NCBI GenBank assembly: GCA_041394725.1
Contig: JAWKHR010000020.1
Coordinates: 51,442-115,441 of the forward strand
Direction: 5' to 3'
DNA length: 64,000 nt
Source: JAWKHR01 sp041394725
Lineage (GTDB): Bacteria > Acidobacteriota > Vicinamibacteria > Vicinamibacterales > SCN-69-37
Shown: positions 17,981-25,565 of the stretch, piece by piece
Position numbering within the stretch: the stretch's first letter is position 1
How the letters are laid out: every line of letters begins with the position of its first letter
Notes under the pieces: model-generated
What the model saw: the letters and a program-made list of their open reading frames with translations, nothing else
Told to the model about the DNA's origin: nothing
Database searches by the model: none
Made by a program: the position numbers and the translations under genes

Positions 17981-18054
17981 CCGTCACTCCCAGGGAAGTG
18001 TGAAGACAGCCGCGTCGGCCCGCCGAAAACTGCCCGGATTACGCGGTCTGGTGT

Positions 18055-18071
18055 TGCACAAAGCACGCCAG
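18055..18071 (-). promoter_or_regulatory. Possible sigma-54 (-24/-12) promoter of the polysaccharide operon
   Basis: The minus strand reads CTGGCGTGCTTTGTGCA. It has the invariant GG and GC separated by exactly ten bases, with CTGGC and TGCA flanks matching the -24/-12 consensus; about four consensus positions are missed. Transcription would start near 18043 and give a leader of about 105 bases containing the ops-like site. No sigma-54 activator gene is in the window. Confidence 0.35.
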
Positions 18072-18307
18072 TACGGCCGGCGATCGGACGCGCGATCACA
18101 GATCTGAAAAGCGTTTTCGCGGACCCCGTGAATGGTGCTCCGTACGGCCGCCGCGCGGCCGGAATCCGGCCCGGAGCCGCGCGCCGCCCCGCGACCGAGT
18201 CTCAGCCGTGAGGTACAAAAGGCAGCCCGCGCAGAGAATGGGCGACTTCGCCGCCGGCCGGTCCGCCCGCCCGGGCGGCCGGGCCTGTGATGAAATGGCC
18301 GCCGCTC

Positions 18308-19486
18308 ATGCGCCTGCTCGTGGTCTCCACCTGGTGCCCGGCGCCGCCCGACAACGGCAGCCGCCTGCGCGCGTTCCACCTGCTGCGCCACCTGGCGGAA
18401 CGCCACGCGATGACGTTGCTGTCATTCGGACGCGCCGACGACGCGGCGGACCTGGACGCGCTCACCCGCCTGTGCGCGCGCGTCGAGATCGTTCCGCCGC
18501 GCGCGCCCGGCTCCGGCGCGGGCCTCACGCGCGAGGGCCTGTGGTCGCCGGTGCCGCGATCGCTGGTGCAGACGCGCAGCGACGCGCTCGCGCGCCTGAT
18601 CGCCGAGGCCGTGCCGCGCCACGACGCCGCCATCGCGATGCAGATCCAGGCGGCCTGGCACCTCGCCGATCACGCCGCGGCGCTGCCATCGGTCTTCGAC
18701 GAGGTCGAGGTCGGCAACGCGCACGACGAGTACGCACGCGCGCGCGGATCGCGGCGCCTGCGCCAGGGATTGACGTGGTGGAAGTTCCGGCGCTTCGTGC
18801 GCGCCGTCGTCGCACGCTTCGACCGCGCCACCGTCGTCTCGGACGTCGAGCGCGACCGCGTCGCGGCGATCGGCGTCGCCCCCGCGCGGATCGACGTCGT
18901 GCCGAACGGCGTTGACGCCGGCCCGCTGCGACTGCCCGACACCAGGCGGCCGCGCCTGATCTACCCAGGCCCGGTCACCTACGCGGCGAACCTGGACGCG
19001 GTGCGGTTCTTCGTCGAGTCGGTGCTGCCGGAGGTGCGCCGCCGGCATCCCGCGATCGAGTTCGTCGTCACGGGCGCGACGACGGGCCGGGACGTCTCGG
19101 ACCTCGCCCGCGTCGCGGGCGTCACGTTCACGGGGCGGGTGCCGGACGTCGAGCCGCTGCTCAGGGAGAGCCTGGCGTGCGTCGTGCCGCTGCGCTTCGG
19201 CGGCGGCACGCGGCTGAAGGTGCTGCACGCGATGGCGTGCGGCGTCCCCGTCGTCTCGACCGACAAGGGCGTGGAGGGGCTCGACGTGACGCCGGAGCGC
19301 GACGTGCTCACGGGCGAGACGCCAGCCGCGCTCGCGGCGCAGATCGGCCGGCTCGTCGAGGACCCGGCGCTCGGCCGAAGGCTCGCCGTCGAGGCCCACG
19401 CGCTGGTCGCGCGGCGCTACGACTGGGGCGCCATCGCGGCGCGGCTGGAAGGCACCGTGGAGGCCGCCCGCCAGGCCCGACGTTGA
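18308..19486 (+). CDS. GT4-type glycosyltransferase, divergent from the EPS operon
   Basis: A 392-residue glycosyltransferase starting MRLLVVSTWCPAPPDNGSR and closely similar in plan to the operon gene at 7762-8994: VFDEVEVGNAHDEYAR, VVPNGVDAGPL, LIYPGPVTYAANLDAVRFF, VVPLRFGGGTRLKVLHAMACGVPVVSTDKGVEGLD. The ATG at 18308 was chosen because the protein then begins at the first beta strand, as its relatives do; upstream in-frame starts at 18287 (GTG) and 18290 (ATG) would add up to seven residues. No ribosome-binding site distinguishes them. It most likely belongs to the same pathway. Its TGA stop lies inside the -35 box of the next gene. Confidence 0.85.
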   Translation: MRLLVVSTWCPAPPDNGSRLRAFHLLRHLAERHAMTLLSFGRADDAADLDALTRLCARVEIVPPRAPGSGAGLTREGLWSPVPRSLVQTRSDALARLIAEAVPRHDAAIAMQIQAAWHLADHAAALPSVFDEVEVGNAHDEYARARGSRRLRQGLTWWKFRRFVRAVVARFDRATVVSDVERDRVAAIGVAPARIDVVPNGVDAGPLRLPDTRRPRLIYPGPVTYAANLDAVRFFVESVLPEVRRRHPAIEFVVTGATTGRDVSDLARVAGVTFTGRVPDVEPLLRESLACVVPLRFGGGTRLKVLHAMACGVPVVSTDKGVEGLDVTPERDVLTGETPAALAAQIGRLVEDPALGRRLAVEAHALVARRYDWGAIAARLEGTVEAARQARR

Positions 19487-19511
19487 CAGATAGTCTCTTT
19501 AAGAATACATT
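19483..19511 (+). promoter_or_regulatory. Near-consensus sigma-70 promoter for padR/ADOP unit
   Basis: TTGACA at 19483-19488 and TACATT at 19506-19511 are separated by 17 bases. The -35 box overlaps the stop codon of the upstream glycosyltransferase. The start codon at 19524 lies 12 bases past the -10 box, so the leader would be only about six bases long. The AT-rich spacer stands out in GC-rich surroundings and may also hold the PadR operator. Confidence 0.75.
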
Positions 19512-19523
19512 CGAGCGGAGATC

Positions 19524-19940
19524 ATGGCCCCGCCCGAATCGTTCCTGCCGCTGACGCCGGTCGTGTTCGACATCCTCGTGTCCCTGGCCACGCAGGACCG
19601 CCACGGCTACTCGATCCTCGTCGACGTCCGCGAACGCACCGGCCACGCGCTGCGCGCCGGGTCGCTCTACCGCGCCCTGAACCGGCTCCTGGACGACGGG
19701 CTGGTCGAGGAACTCGACGAGCGGCCGGATCCGGCGCTCGATGACGAGCGCCGCCGGTACTACCGGCTCACGCCCCTCGGCCGCGGCGTCGCCGTGGCGG
19801 AAGCCGCGCGACTCGAGGTCCAGGTGAAGAACGCGCGTACGGCGCGGCTGCTGACCGCACAGGGCACGCCGCCTGGCGGCGCGGCCGGCGCCGGCGCGGC
19901 GCGACGCGCCGGCTGGCGACGCCGCGGGAGCAATCGGTGA
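19524..19940 (+). CDS. PadR-family transcriptional regulator
   Basis: A 138-residue winged-helix regulator. The PadR domain covers residues 10-90: LTPVVFDILVSLATQDRHGYSILVDV, then GSLYRALNRLLDDGLVEEL, and RRRYYRLTPLGRGVAVAEA for the wing. The tail (residues 110-138) is glycine/alanine/arginine-rich and probably unstructured. Its stop overlaps the GTG of the large permease gene (GTGA, 19937-19940), so the pair is translationally coupled; the regulator likely represses its own promoter and the permease gene. Confidence 0.9.
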   Translation: MAPPESFLPLTPVVFDILVSLATQDRHGYSILVDVRERTGHALRAGSLYRALNRLLDDGLVEELDERPDPALDDERRRYYRLTPLGRGVAVAEAARLEVQVKNARTARLLTAQGTPPGGAAGAGAARRAGWRRRGSNR

Positions 19941-22636
19941 CGCGCCCGTCCACCTCGCGGCTCGTCCGCAGGCTCATCGCGCTCGCGCTGCGCACCTGGC
20001 CGATCGCCCTGCGCCACACGCGCGGCCGCGATCTCGGGCGGACGCTCCGCACCGACACCGAATCGCGCCGGGGCGTCGCCGCCGGCCTGGTCCTGCTCGC
20101 CGGCCTGATCGACATCGTCCGCGCGGGCCTGCACGCGCGCGCCGCCTCCGGACGACGCGCCCGGCGGATGGGGGGTCCCGGCGCGGGCGCAACCGGCGCG
20201 CCCGGCGTGCGCCATCGCGCGCGCGCGCTCACGCGCGGGCTGCGCGCCGACCTGACCATGGCCATCGCCGCGGTGCGCGCGCGGCCGGGGCCGGCGTTAA
20301 TGGTCGTCCTGACGCTCGCCTGCGGCCTCGGCGCCTCGACGACGATGTTCAGCGCGGTGGACGCGGTCCTCCTGCGTCCGCTGCCGTACGCCGACGACGC
20401 GCGGCTGGTCGAGATCACGGAGGTGGAGCAGGCCCGCGGCTCCACGGGTGCCTCGCTGCCCGCGCTCGAGGACTGGCGTGAACTCCCCGGCCTCGCCGCC
20501 ATCGGCGCCTACGCGGCCGAGGCCGGCATCCTCCACGCCGGCGGCGACGCGGAGCGCGTCGACGGCGTCGGCGTGTCTCCCGGCTTCTTCGCGACGCTGG
20601 GCCTGCCCGCGCTCGTGGGGCGGACGTTCGATCCGGACGCGCCCCGGTTCGATCCCGATCCGAAGATGATCCTCAGCCACGCGCTCTGGCAGTCGCGCTT
20701 CGGCGGCGACGCCTCGGTCATCGGCCGGCAGGTCGCGCTCGACCAGCGGCACTACACGGTCGTCGGCGTGATGCCGCCGGAGTTCGCGTATCCGGCGCAC
20801 GCGCAGTTCTGGACGACCCTGACCGGGGCGATGGAGATGATCGCCCAGTGGCGATCGGTCCGGTACCTGGAGGTCGTCGGCCGGCTGGCGCCCGGCACTT
20901 CCGTCGGTGAACTGCGCGCGAGCCTCGACGCCTGGCGCGATCGGCAGGCGGCGCTCGACGCCAGGGCGTACGCCGGGCACCGGCCACGCGTCCGCCCGCT
21001 TCGCGACGCCATCGTCGGCCCCGCCGGGCCGGCGCTGCTCGTGGTCTTCGGCGGCGTGGGGCTGCTCCTCGTCACCGCGTGCTGCAACGTGGCCGGCGTC
21101 CGGCTGGCCGGGGGTCTGGCGCGGCAACAGGACCTGGCGGTGCGCGCGGCGCTCGGCGCCACCCGCGCGCGGATCGTGCGGCAGCTGTCCGTCGAGGGCC
21201 TGCTGCTCGGGCTCGCCGGCACGGGCGCCGCCATGGCGCTCGCGCGGGCCACGCGCGGCGCGGTCGTCGCGCTCGCGGCCGACCGCGTGCCGCGGCTGGA
21301 GTTCATGCGGACCGACTGGCGCGTCTTCGCCTTCGCCGCCGCCGCCGGCATCGCGACCGCGCTCGTCTTCTCGATCGGGCCGGCGCTCTCGCTCACGCGC
21401 GCGCCGGTGTCCGGGCACCTGCGGGCGTCGGGCAGCCGCACGGTCGCCGGACGCGGCCGCGGGTGGCGCGCCTTCGCGCTGCTGGTCTCTGCGGAGTTCG
21501 CGCTCGCGGTCGTGCTGGTGGCCGGCGCGGGCCTGCTGCTCAACAGCTACCTGCGCCTCTCGCGCGTGGACGTCGGGTTCCGGCCCGGCGGCCTGGCCGC
21601 GGCGCGCATCACCGTCCCGCTCGCGAAGCCGTGGACCGAGGACCCGACGAAACGGCGCTTCCATGGCGAGTTCGAGCAGGCCGTCCGCGCGTTGCCCGGC
21701 ATCCGCGACGCGGCGCTCGTCGGCCGCGCGCCGCTCGAGGCCGTGCGCGGCGGAACCGAGATCAGCCGGCCGGGCCGTGACGTCACCGCGGTGCCCAACG
21801 GCCTGCTGCAGGTCTCCAGCCCCGGCTACTTCCGGACGGTCGGCGCGCGGCTCGTCGAGGGACGCGACTTCACCGACGCGGACGTGGACACGACCGAACG
21901 GGTCGCGATCGTCAACGACGTGCTCGCGAGGGCGCTCTGGGGCGACGCGTCGCCCGTCGGCCAGCGGCTGGAGTTCGGCTACTTCAGCGGTCCGACGCCG
22001 GCGACGGTCATCGGCGTCGTCCATCGCATCCAGTACGACGACCTCTCGGCCGAGCTCAGGCCGGAGCTGTACCTCACCTACCGCCAGGCGATCGTCGTGC
22101 CGATGCAGCTGGTCTTTCGCGCCGACGGCGACCCGGTGGCGAGCGTGCCCGCGATCCGCGCGGCCCTCGCGCGCGTGGAACCGGGTGGCGTGGTGACGCT
22201 CGACCAGGTCACCAGGCTCGATGCGCGCATCGGCACGCTGCTGGCGCCGCCGCGGTTCTACCTGATGCTCGTCGCGTCGTTCGCGCTCATGGCCCTGCTG
22301 CTGGCGGCGCTCGGCATCTACGGCACCCTGTCGTTCTGGCTGGGCGAGCGGCGGCGGGAGCTCGGGATCCGTCTGGCGCTCGGCGCGTCTCCCGGCGCGC
22401 TGGCCCGTCGCATCGTCGGACGGGGTCTCATCCTCGCGGGCGCCGGCCTGGCCGCGGGCCTCGTCCTCACGCTGGCGGGAGGCCGGCTGGTCGCGCACCT
22501 GCTCTATGGCGTCACGCCGGCGGACGCGCCGACGCTCGCCGGGGCCTCCCTGGCGCTCGTACTCGTCGCGTTGGGCGCGTGTGCCCTGCCGGCCCGCCGG
22601 GCCATGGGGGTCGATGCGGTCGAAGTGATGCGGTGA
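19937..22636 (+). CDS. ADOP-type duplicated FtsX/MacB-like permease
   Basis: An 899-residue acidobacterial duplicated orphan permease. After about 80 soluble residues come two MacB-type periplasmic core plus FtsX units: the first membrane helix near residue 115 (VVLTLACGLGASTTMFSAVDAVLLRPLPY), a membrane cluster near 355-500 (LLLVTACCNVAGVRLAGGLARQQDLAVRAALGATRARIVRQL), and the C-terminal cluster 775-890 (LGIYGTLSFWLGERRRELGIRLALGASPGAL). It has no adjacent ABC ATPase, hence orphan. These proteins are abundant in Acidobacteria and their substrates are not established. The GTG start at 19937 is fixed by overlap with padR. Confidence 0.92.
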   Translation: MTRPSTSRLVRRLIALALRTWPIALRHTRGRDLGRTLRTDTESRRGVAAGLVLLAGLIDIVRAGLHARAASGRRARRMGGPGAGATGAPGVRHRARALTRGLRADLTMAIAAVRARPGPALMVVLTLACGLGASTTMFSAVDAVLLRPLPYADDARLVEITEVEQARGSTGASLPALEDWRELPGLAAIGAYAAEAGILHAGGDAERVDGVGVSPGFFATLGLPALVGRTFDPDAPRFDPDPKMILSHALWQSRFGGDASVIGRQVALDQRHYTVVGVMPPEFAYPAHAQFWTTLTGAMEMIAQWRSVRYLEVVGRLAPGTSVGELRASLDAWRDRQAALDARAYAGHRPRVRPLRDAIVGPAGPALLVVFGGVGLLLVTACCNVAGVRLAGGLARQQDLAVRAALGATRARIVRQLSVEGLLLGLAGTGAAMALARATRGAVVALAADRVPRLEFMRTDWRVFAFAAAAGIATALVFSIGPALSLTRAPVSGHLRASGSRTVAGRGRGWRAFALLVSAEFALAVVLVAGAGLLLNSYLRLSRVDVGFRPGGLAAARITVPLAKPWTEDPTKRRFHGEFEQAVRALPGIRDAALVGRAPLEAVRGGTEISRPGRDVTAVPNGLLQVSSPGYFRTVGARLVEGRDFTDADVDTTERVAIVNDVLARALWGDASPVGQRLEFGYFSGPTPATVIGVVHRIQYDDLSAELRPELYLTYRQAIVVPMQLVFRADGDPVASVPAIRAALARVEPGGVVTLDQVTRLDARIGTLLAPPRFYLMLVASFALMALLLAALGIYGTLSFWLGERRRELGIRLALGASPGALARRIVGRGLILAGAGLAAGLVLTLAGGRLVAHLLYGVTPADAPTLAGASLALVLVALGACALPARRAMGVDAVEVMR

Positions 22637-22680
22637 GCCGGAGCCGAACCAGGCCCGGCCCGCCTTCGTCGAATCCGGGC

Positions 22681-25161
22681 ATGCTGTCATCCCTGCGGCA
22701 GGACCTCCGGCACACGTGGCGCAGCCTGCGCCAGCAGCCCGTCTTCGCGGCCGTGGCCATCGGATCGCTGGCCCTCGGCATCGGCCTGAACACGGCCGTC
22801 TTCTCCGTCGTCAACGGCCTGCTGCTGCGGCCGCTGCCGGTGGAGCGGCCCGCGGACCTGGCCGCGGTGTTCACCCGTGGCGGGGGCGAACCGTACGGCA
22901 CCACGTCGTACCCGGACTTCCGGGACCTGGCCGCGCGCGCGACCGCGTTCGACGCGCTAGTCGGCCGGTCGATGATGTTCGCGTCGATCAGCGTGGACGG
23001 CGAGAACCGCCTCACGATGGGCGAGGTCGTCACGGCGAACTACTTCGACGTGCTCGGCATCCGCCCCGCGATCGGCCGCGGCTTCTCGCCGGAAGAGGAC
23101 GCGGGTGAGCTGACGCATCCGGTCGCCGTCATCAGCGACCGGATGTGGCGCGAGTCGTTCGGCGGCCGGCCGGACGTGCTGGGCCGCACGTTCCGCCTGA
23201 AGACGCGTCCCTACACCGTCGTGGGCGTCGCGCCCCGCGACTTCGCCGGCCTCGTGCCGGGCCTCGAGATGGACCTGTGGATTCCGATCTCGATGACCGG
23301 CGACATCGAGCCGGTCGGCCTGAACAACGTCATGCCGTCCGACGGGAACACGCGGCTCGAGCGGCGCGGCACGCGCTGGATGTTCGTCATCGGCCGGCTG
23401 AAGCCCAGCGTGTCGGTCGAGGCGGCCGCCGCCAACGTGGACGCGGTGATGACGCAGCTGGCCGCCGAGCATCCGCGCAGCAACGCGGATCACGGCGGCG
23501 CGGTGCTGCCGGCGAGCGCCATCCGCGTGCACCCGGAGATCGACGGGGTGCTGCGGCCGACCGGCGCGGTGCTGCTGGGCGCGGTGGGCCTCGTGCTGCT
23601 CGTGGCCTGCGCGAACCTCGCGAGCATGCTGCTCGCGCGCGGCGTGTCGCGCACGCGCGAGATGGCGCTCCGGTCCGCGCTCGGCGCGAGCCGGACGCGG
23701 CTGGTGCGCCAGCTCACGGTGGAGAGCCTGGTGCTCGCGCTGACCGGCGGCGCCGTCGGCCTCGCGCTGGCGGGCTGGACCGTGCGCGCGCTGGCGGCGT
23801 TCCGGCTGCCGGTGGAGCTGCCCGTCACGTTCGCGCTGGCGATCGACGGCCGCGTGGTCGCGTTCGGCCTGGCGCTGTCGATCCTCACCGGCCTCGGCGT
23901 CGGCCTGGTGCCGGCGTGGCGCGCCTCCCGGCCGGACCTCGTGCCGGCGCTCAAGGCCGAGGCCACCGGCGTCTCGCGCCGGCGGCGGGTGTCGCTCAGC
24001 CAGGCGCTGGTCGTCATCCAGGTGGCCGTCTCGCTGCTGCTCGTCGTCGGCGGCCTGCTGCTCGGGCGCAGCCTGCTGGCGGCGGGACGCGTCGATCCCG
24101 GCTGGGACCCGCGCGGCCTGGCGGTCGCGTCGATCAGCCTCGACTTCCACGGCTACACGGAGGCGCAGGGCCGCGTGTTCTACGACCGCGCCCTCGAGGG
24201 CCTGCGCCAGCTGCCGGGCGTGACGTCGGTGGCGATCTCCGGGCGGCTCCCCCTCTCTCCCAACGTCCAGACGACGGCGCTCGTCGTGGACGGGCGGCCG
24301 GACCTGACGCCCGACGGCGGCGTCTCGATCGACAACGCGTCCGTCTCGGAGGGCTATTTCGAGACGATGGGCCTGCCGATCGTGGACGGCCGCGCGTTCG
24401 ACAGCCGCGACCGGACGACGGAGGTCGCGCCGGTCGTGGTGAGCCAGGCGCTGGTCGATCGATTCTGGCCGGGGGAGCGGGCGATCGGCCGTCGCCTGCG
24501 GTCGCGCACGCAGCAGGGCACGCCGTTCGAGGTCATCGGCGTGGTCGCCGATCACAAGTTCCGCACGATGGGCGAGGCCCCGCGCCCGATCGCCTACATG
24601 GATCGCGACCGCGGCTACTCGCCCTATGCGTCGTTCATCATCCGGATGCGCGGTGACGCGAACCAGGCCGGCGTGGCGCTCACGCGGGAACTGCGCGCGC
24701 TCGAGCCGGACCTGGTGTTCCTCGAGTCGGGGCCGGCGGCGCGGCTCGTCGATCTGTCGCTCTTCCCGGTGCGCGCGGGCGCCGCTCTGATTGGCGGCCT
24801 CGGCGCGCTGGCGCTGCTGCTGGCCGGGCTCGGCCTCTACGGCGTGATCGCGTTCAGCGTCAGCCGCCGCACGCGGGAGATCGGCATCCGCATGGCCCTC
24901 GGCGCGGATCGCCGTCGTGTGCTCGGCCAGGTGCTGGGCGAGGGGCTGTGGCTCTTCGGGCTGGGCGCGGTCGTGGGGCTCGGCCTGGCGGCGGTGACGA
25001 CGAGCGTGCTGGGGTCGGTGCTTCTGGGCGTCACGCCGCTGGATCCGGCGAGCTACGGCGCGGCGGTCGTCGTCCTGCTGGCCGCGTCACTGGCGGCCTG
25101 CGCCGTTCCCGCCCGCCGCGCCGCGAGCGTGGACCCGCTCGTGGCGCTGAGACAGACGTAG
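22681..25161 (+). CDS. ADOP-type duplicated FtsX/MacB-like permease
   Basis: An 826-residue ADOP permease without the extra N-terminal domain of its neighbours; it starts MLSSLRQDLRHTWRSLRQQP directly before the first membrane helix. The first MacB-like core has the YTVVGVAPRDFAGLVPG signature, the middle membrane block VLLVACANLASMLLARGVSRTREMALRSALGASRTRLVRQL, and the C-terminal block GLGLYGVIAFSVSRRTREIGIRMALGADRRRV. A GTG at 22633 overlapping the previous stop (GTGA) would add 16 unremarkable residues and cannot be excluded. It has no PadR gene of its own and probably shares the transcript of the upstream unit. Confidence 0.9.
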   Translation: MLSSLRQDLRHTWRSLRQQPVFAAVAIGSLALGIGLNTAVFSVVNGLLLRPLPVERPADLAAVFTRGGGEPYGTTSYPDFRDLAARATAFDALVGRSMMFASISVDGENRLTMGEVVTANYFDVLGIRPAIGRGFSPEEDAGELTHPVAVISDRMWRESFGGRPDVLGRTFRLKTRPYTVVGVAPRDFAGLVPGLEMDLWIPISMTGDIEPVGLNNVMPSDGNTRLERRGTRWMFVIGRLKPSVSVEAAAANVDAVMTQLAAEHPRSNADHGGAVLPASAIRVHPEIDGVLRPTGAVLLGAVGLVLLVACANLASMLLARGVSRTREMALRSALGASRTRLVRQLTVESLVLALTGGAVGLALAGWTVRALAAFRLPVELPVTFALAIDGRVVAFGLALSILTGLGVGLVPAWRASRPDLVPALKAEATGVSRRRRVSLSQALVVIQVAVSLLLVVGGLLLGRSLLAAGRVDPGWDPRGLAVASISLDFHGYTEAQGRVFYDRALEGLRQLPGVTSVAISGRLPLSPNVQTTALVVDGRPDLTPDGGVSIDNASVSEGYFETMGLPIVDGRAFDSRDRTTEVAPVVVSQALVDRFWPGERAIGRRLRSRTQQGTPFEVIGVVADHKFRTMGEAPRPIAYMDRDRGYSPYASFIIRMRGDANQAGVALTRELRALEPDLVFLESGPAARLVDLSLFPVRAGAALIGGLGALALLLAGLGLYGVIAFSVSRRTREIGIRMALGADRRRVLGQVLGEGLWLFGLGAVVGLGLAAVTTSVLGSVLLGVTPLDPASYGAAVVVLLAASLAACAVPARRAASVDPLVALRQT

Positions 25162-25228
25162 GGGTCATGACAGATTCGTCAGTCGGCGCGACCCGAGGCT
25201 GCGATCCAAGACCTGACCCCACACATAC

Positions 25229-25234
25229 TACAAT
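25229..25234 (+). promoter_or_regulatory. -10 hexamer TACAAT for a probably leaderless padR
   Basis: TACAAT ends seven bases before the ATG at 25242, placing the transcription start at or next to the start codon. The hexamer is part of a small inverted repeat (CTAC-AAT-GTAG, 25228-25238) and of an ACAT-N6-ATGT arrangement like PadR operators. No good -35 is seen. Confidence 0.6.
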
Positions 25235-25241
25235 GTAGAAC

Positions 25242-25565
25242 ATGCCGGCCTACCTGGGTGAGTTCGAACAGCTCGTCCTCCTCGCCATCCTGCGACTCGG
25301 CGAGGACGCGACGGGCGCCGCCATCCGCGACTTGATCGAGGACGCCAGCGGACGGACCGTCTGGATCGGCGCCGTCCACACGACGCTCGACCGTCTCGCG
25401 GCCAAGGACCTCGTCGCGAGCGGCCGTACCGAGGCCGCGCCAGGGCGCCGGCCACGCAAGGTGTTCACGCTGCGTCCGGCCGGGCGCGACGCGCTCGGCC
25501 AGGCCTGGTCCACCTGGAGCCGCATGACGCGCGGCCTGAAGCCGCGGCTGGAGTCGTTCCGGTGA
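25242..25565 (+). CDS. PadR-family transcriptional regulator
   Basis: A 107-residue compact PadR protein, essentially only the winged helix: GEFEQLVLLAILRLGEDATGAAIRDLIED, WIGAVHTTLDRLAAKDLVASGRTEA, RKVFTLRPAGRDALGQA. No Shine-Dalgarno sequence precedes the ATG and the -10 box is immediately upstream. Its TGA overlaps the GTG of the next permease (25562-25565). It probably autoregulates and controls that permease; the inducing signal is unknown. Confidence 0.9.
   Translation: MPAYLGEFEQLVLLAILRLGEDATGAAIRDLIEDASGRTVWIGAVHTTLDRLAAKDLVASGRTEAAPGRRPRKVFTLRPAGRDALGQAWSTWSRMTRGLKPRLESFR

Larger units (their letters stand above)
17939..18307. other. Divergent intergenic region between the EPS operon and a lone glycosyltransferase
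   Basis: This 369-base stretch has no credible gene. Besides the ops-like and sigma-54-like sites it contains a palindrome GAAAAGCGTTTTC at 18106-18118 and two copies of GTACGGCCG (near 18071 and 18142). Any of these could bind regulators. I see no clear promoter for the plus-strand gene, though TACAAA near 18213 is a weak -10 candidate. Confidence 0.6.

Noticed and set aside
18106..18118. Palindrome GAAAAGCGTTTTC as a terminator or operator
   Set aside because: The stem is only five A-T pairs and there is no second copy or gene-end context. It is recorded within the intergenic description but not called.
22633..22681. GTG at 22633 as start of the second ADOP permease
   Set aside because: It overlaps the previous stop, but the 16 added residues (Ser/Arg/Pro-rich) are unlike ADOP starts. 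ATG 22681 gives the usual beginning. Kept as an alternative only.
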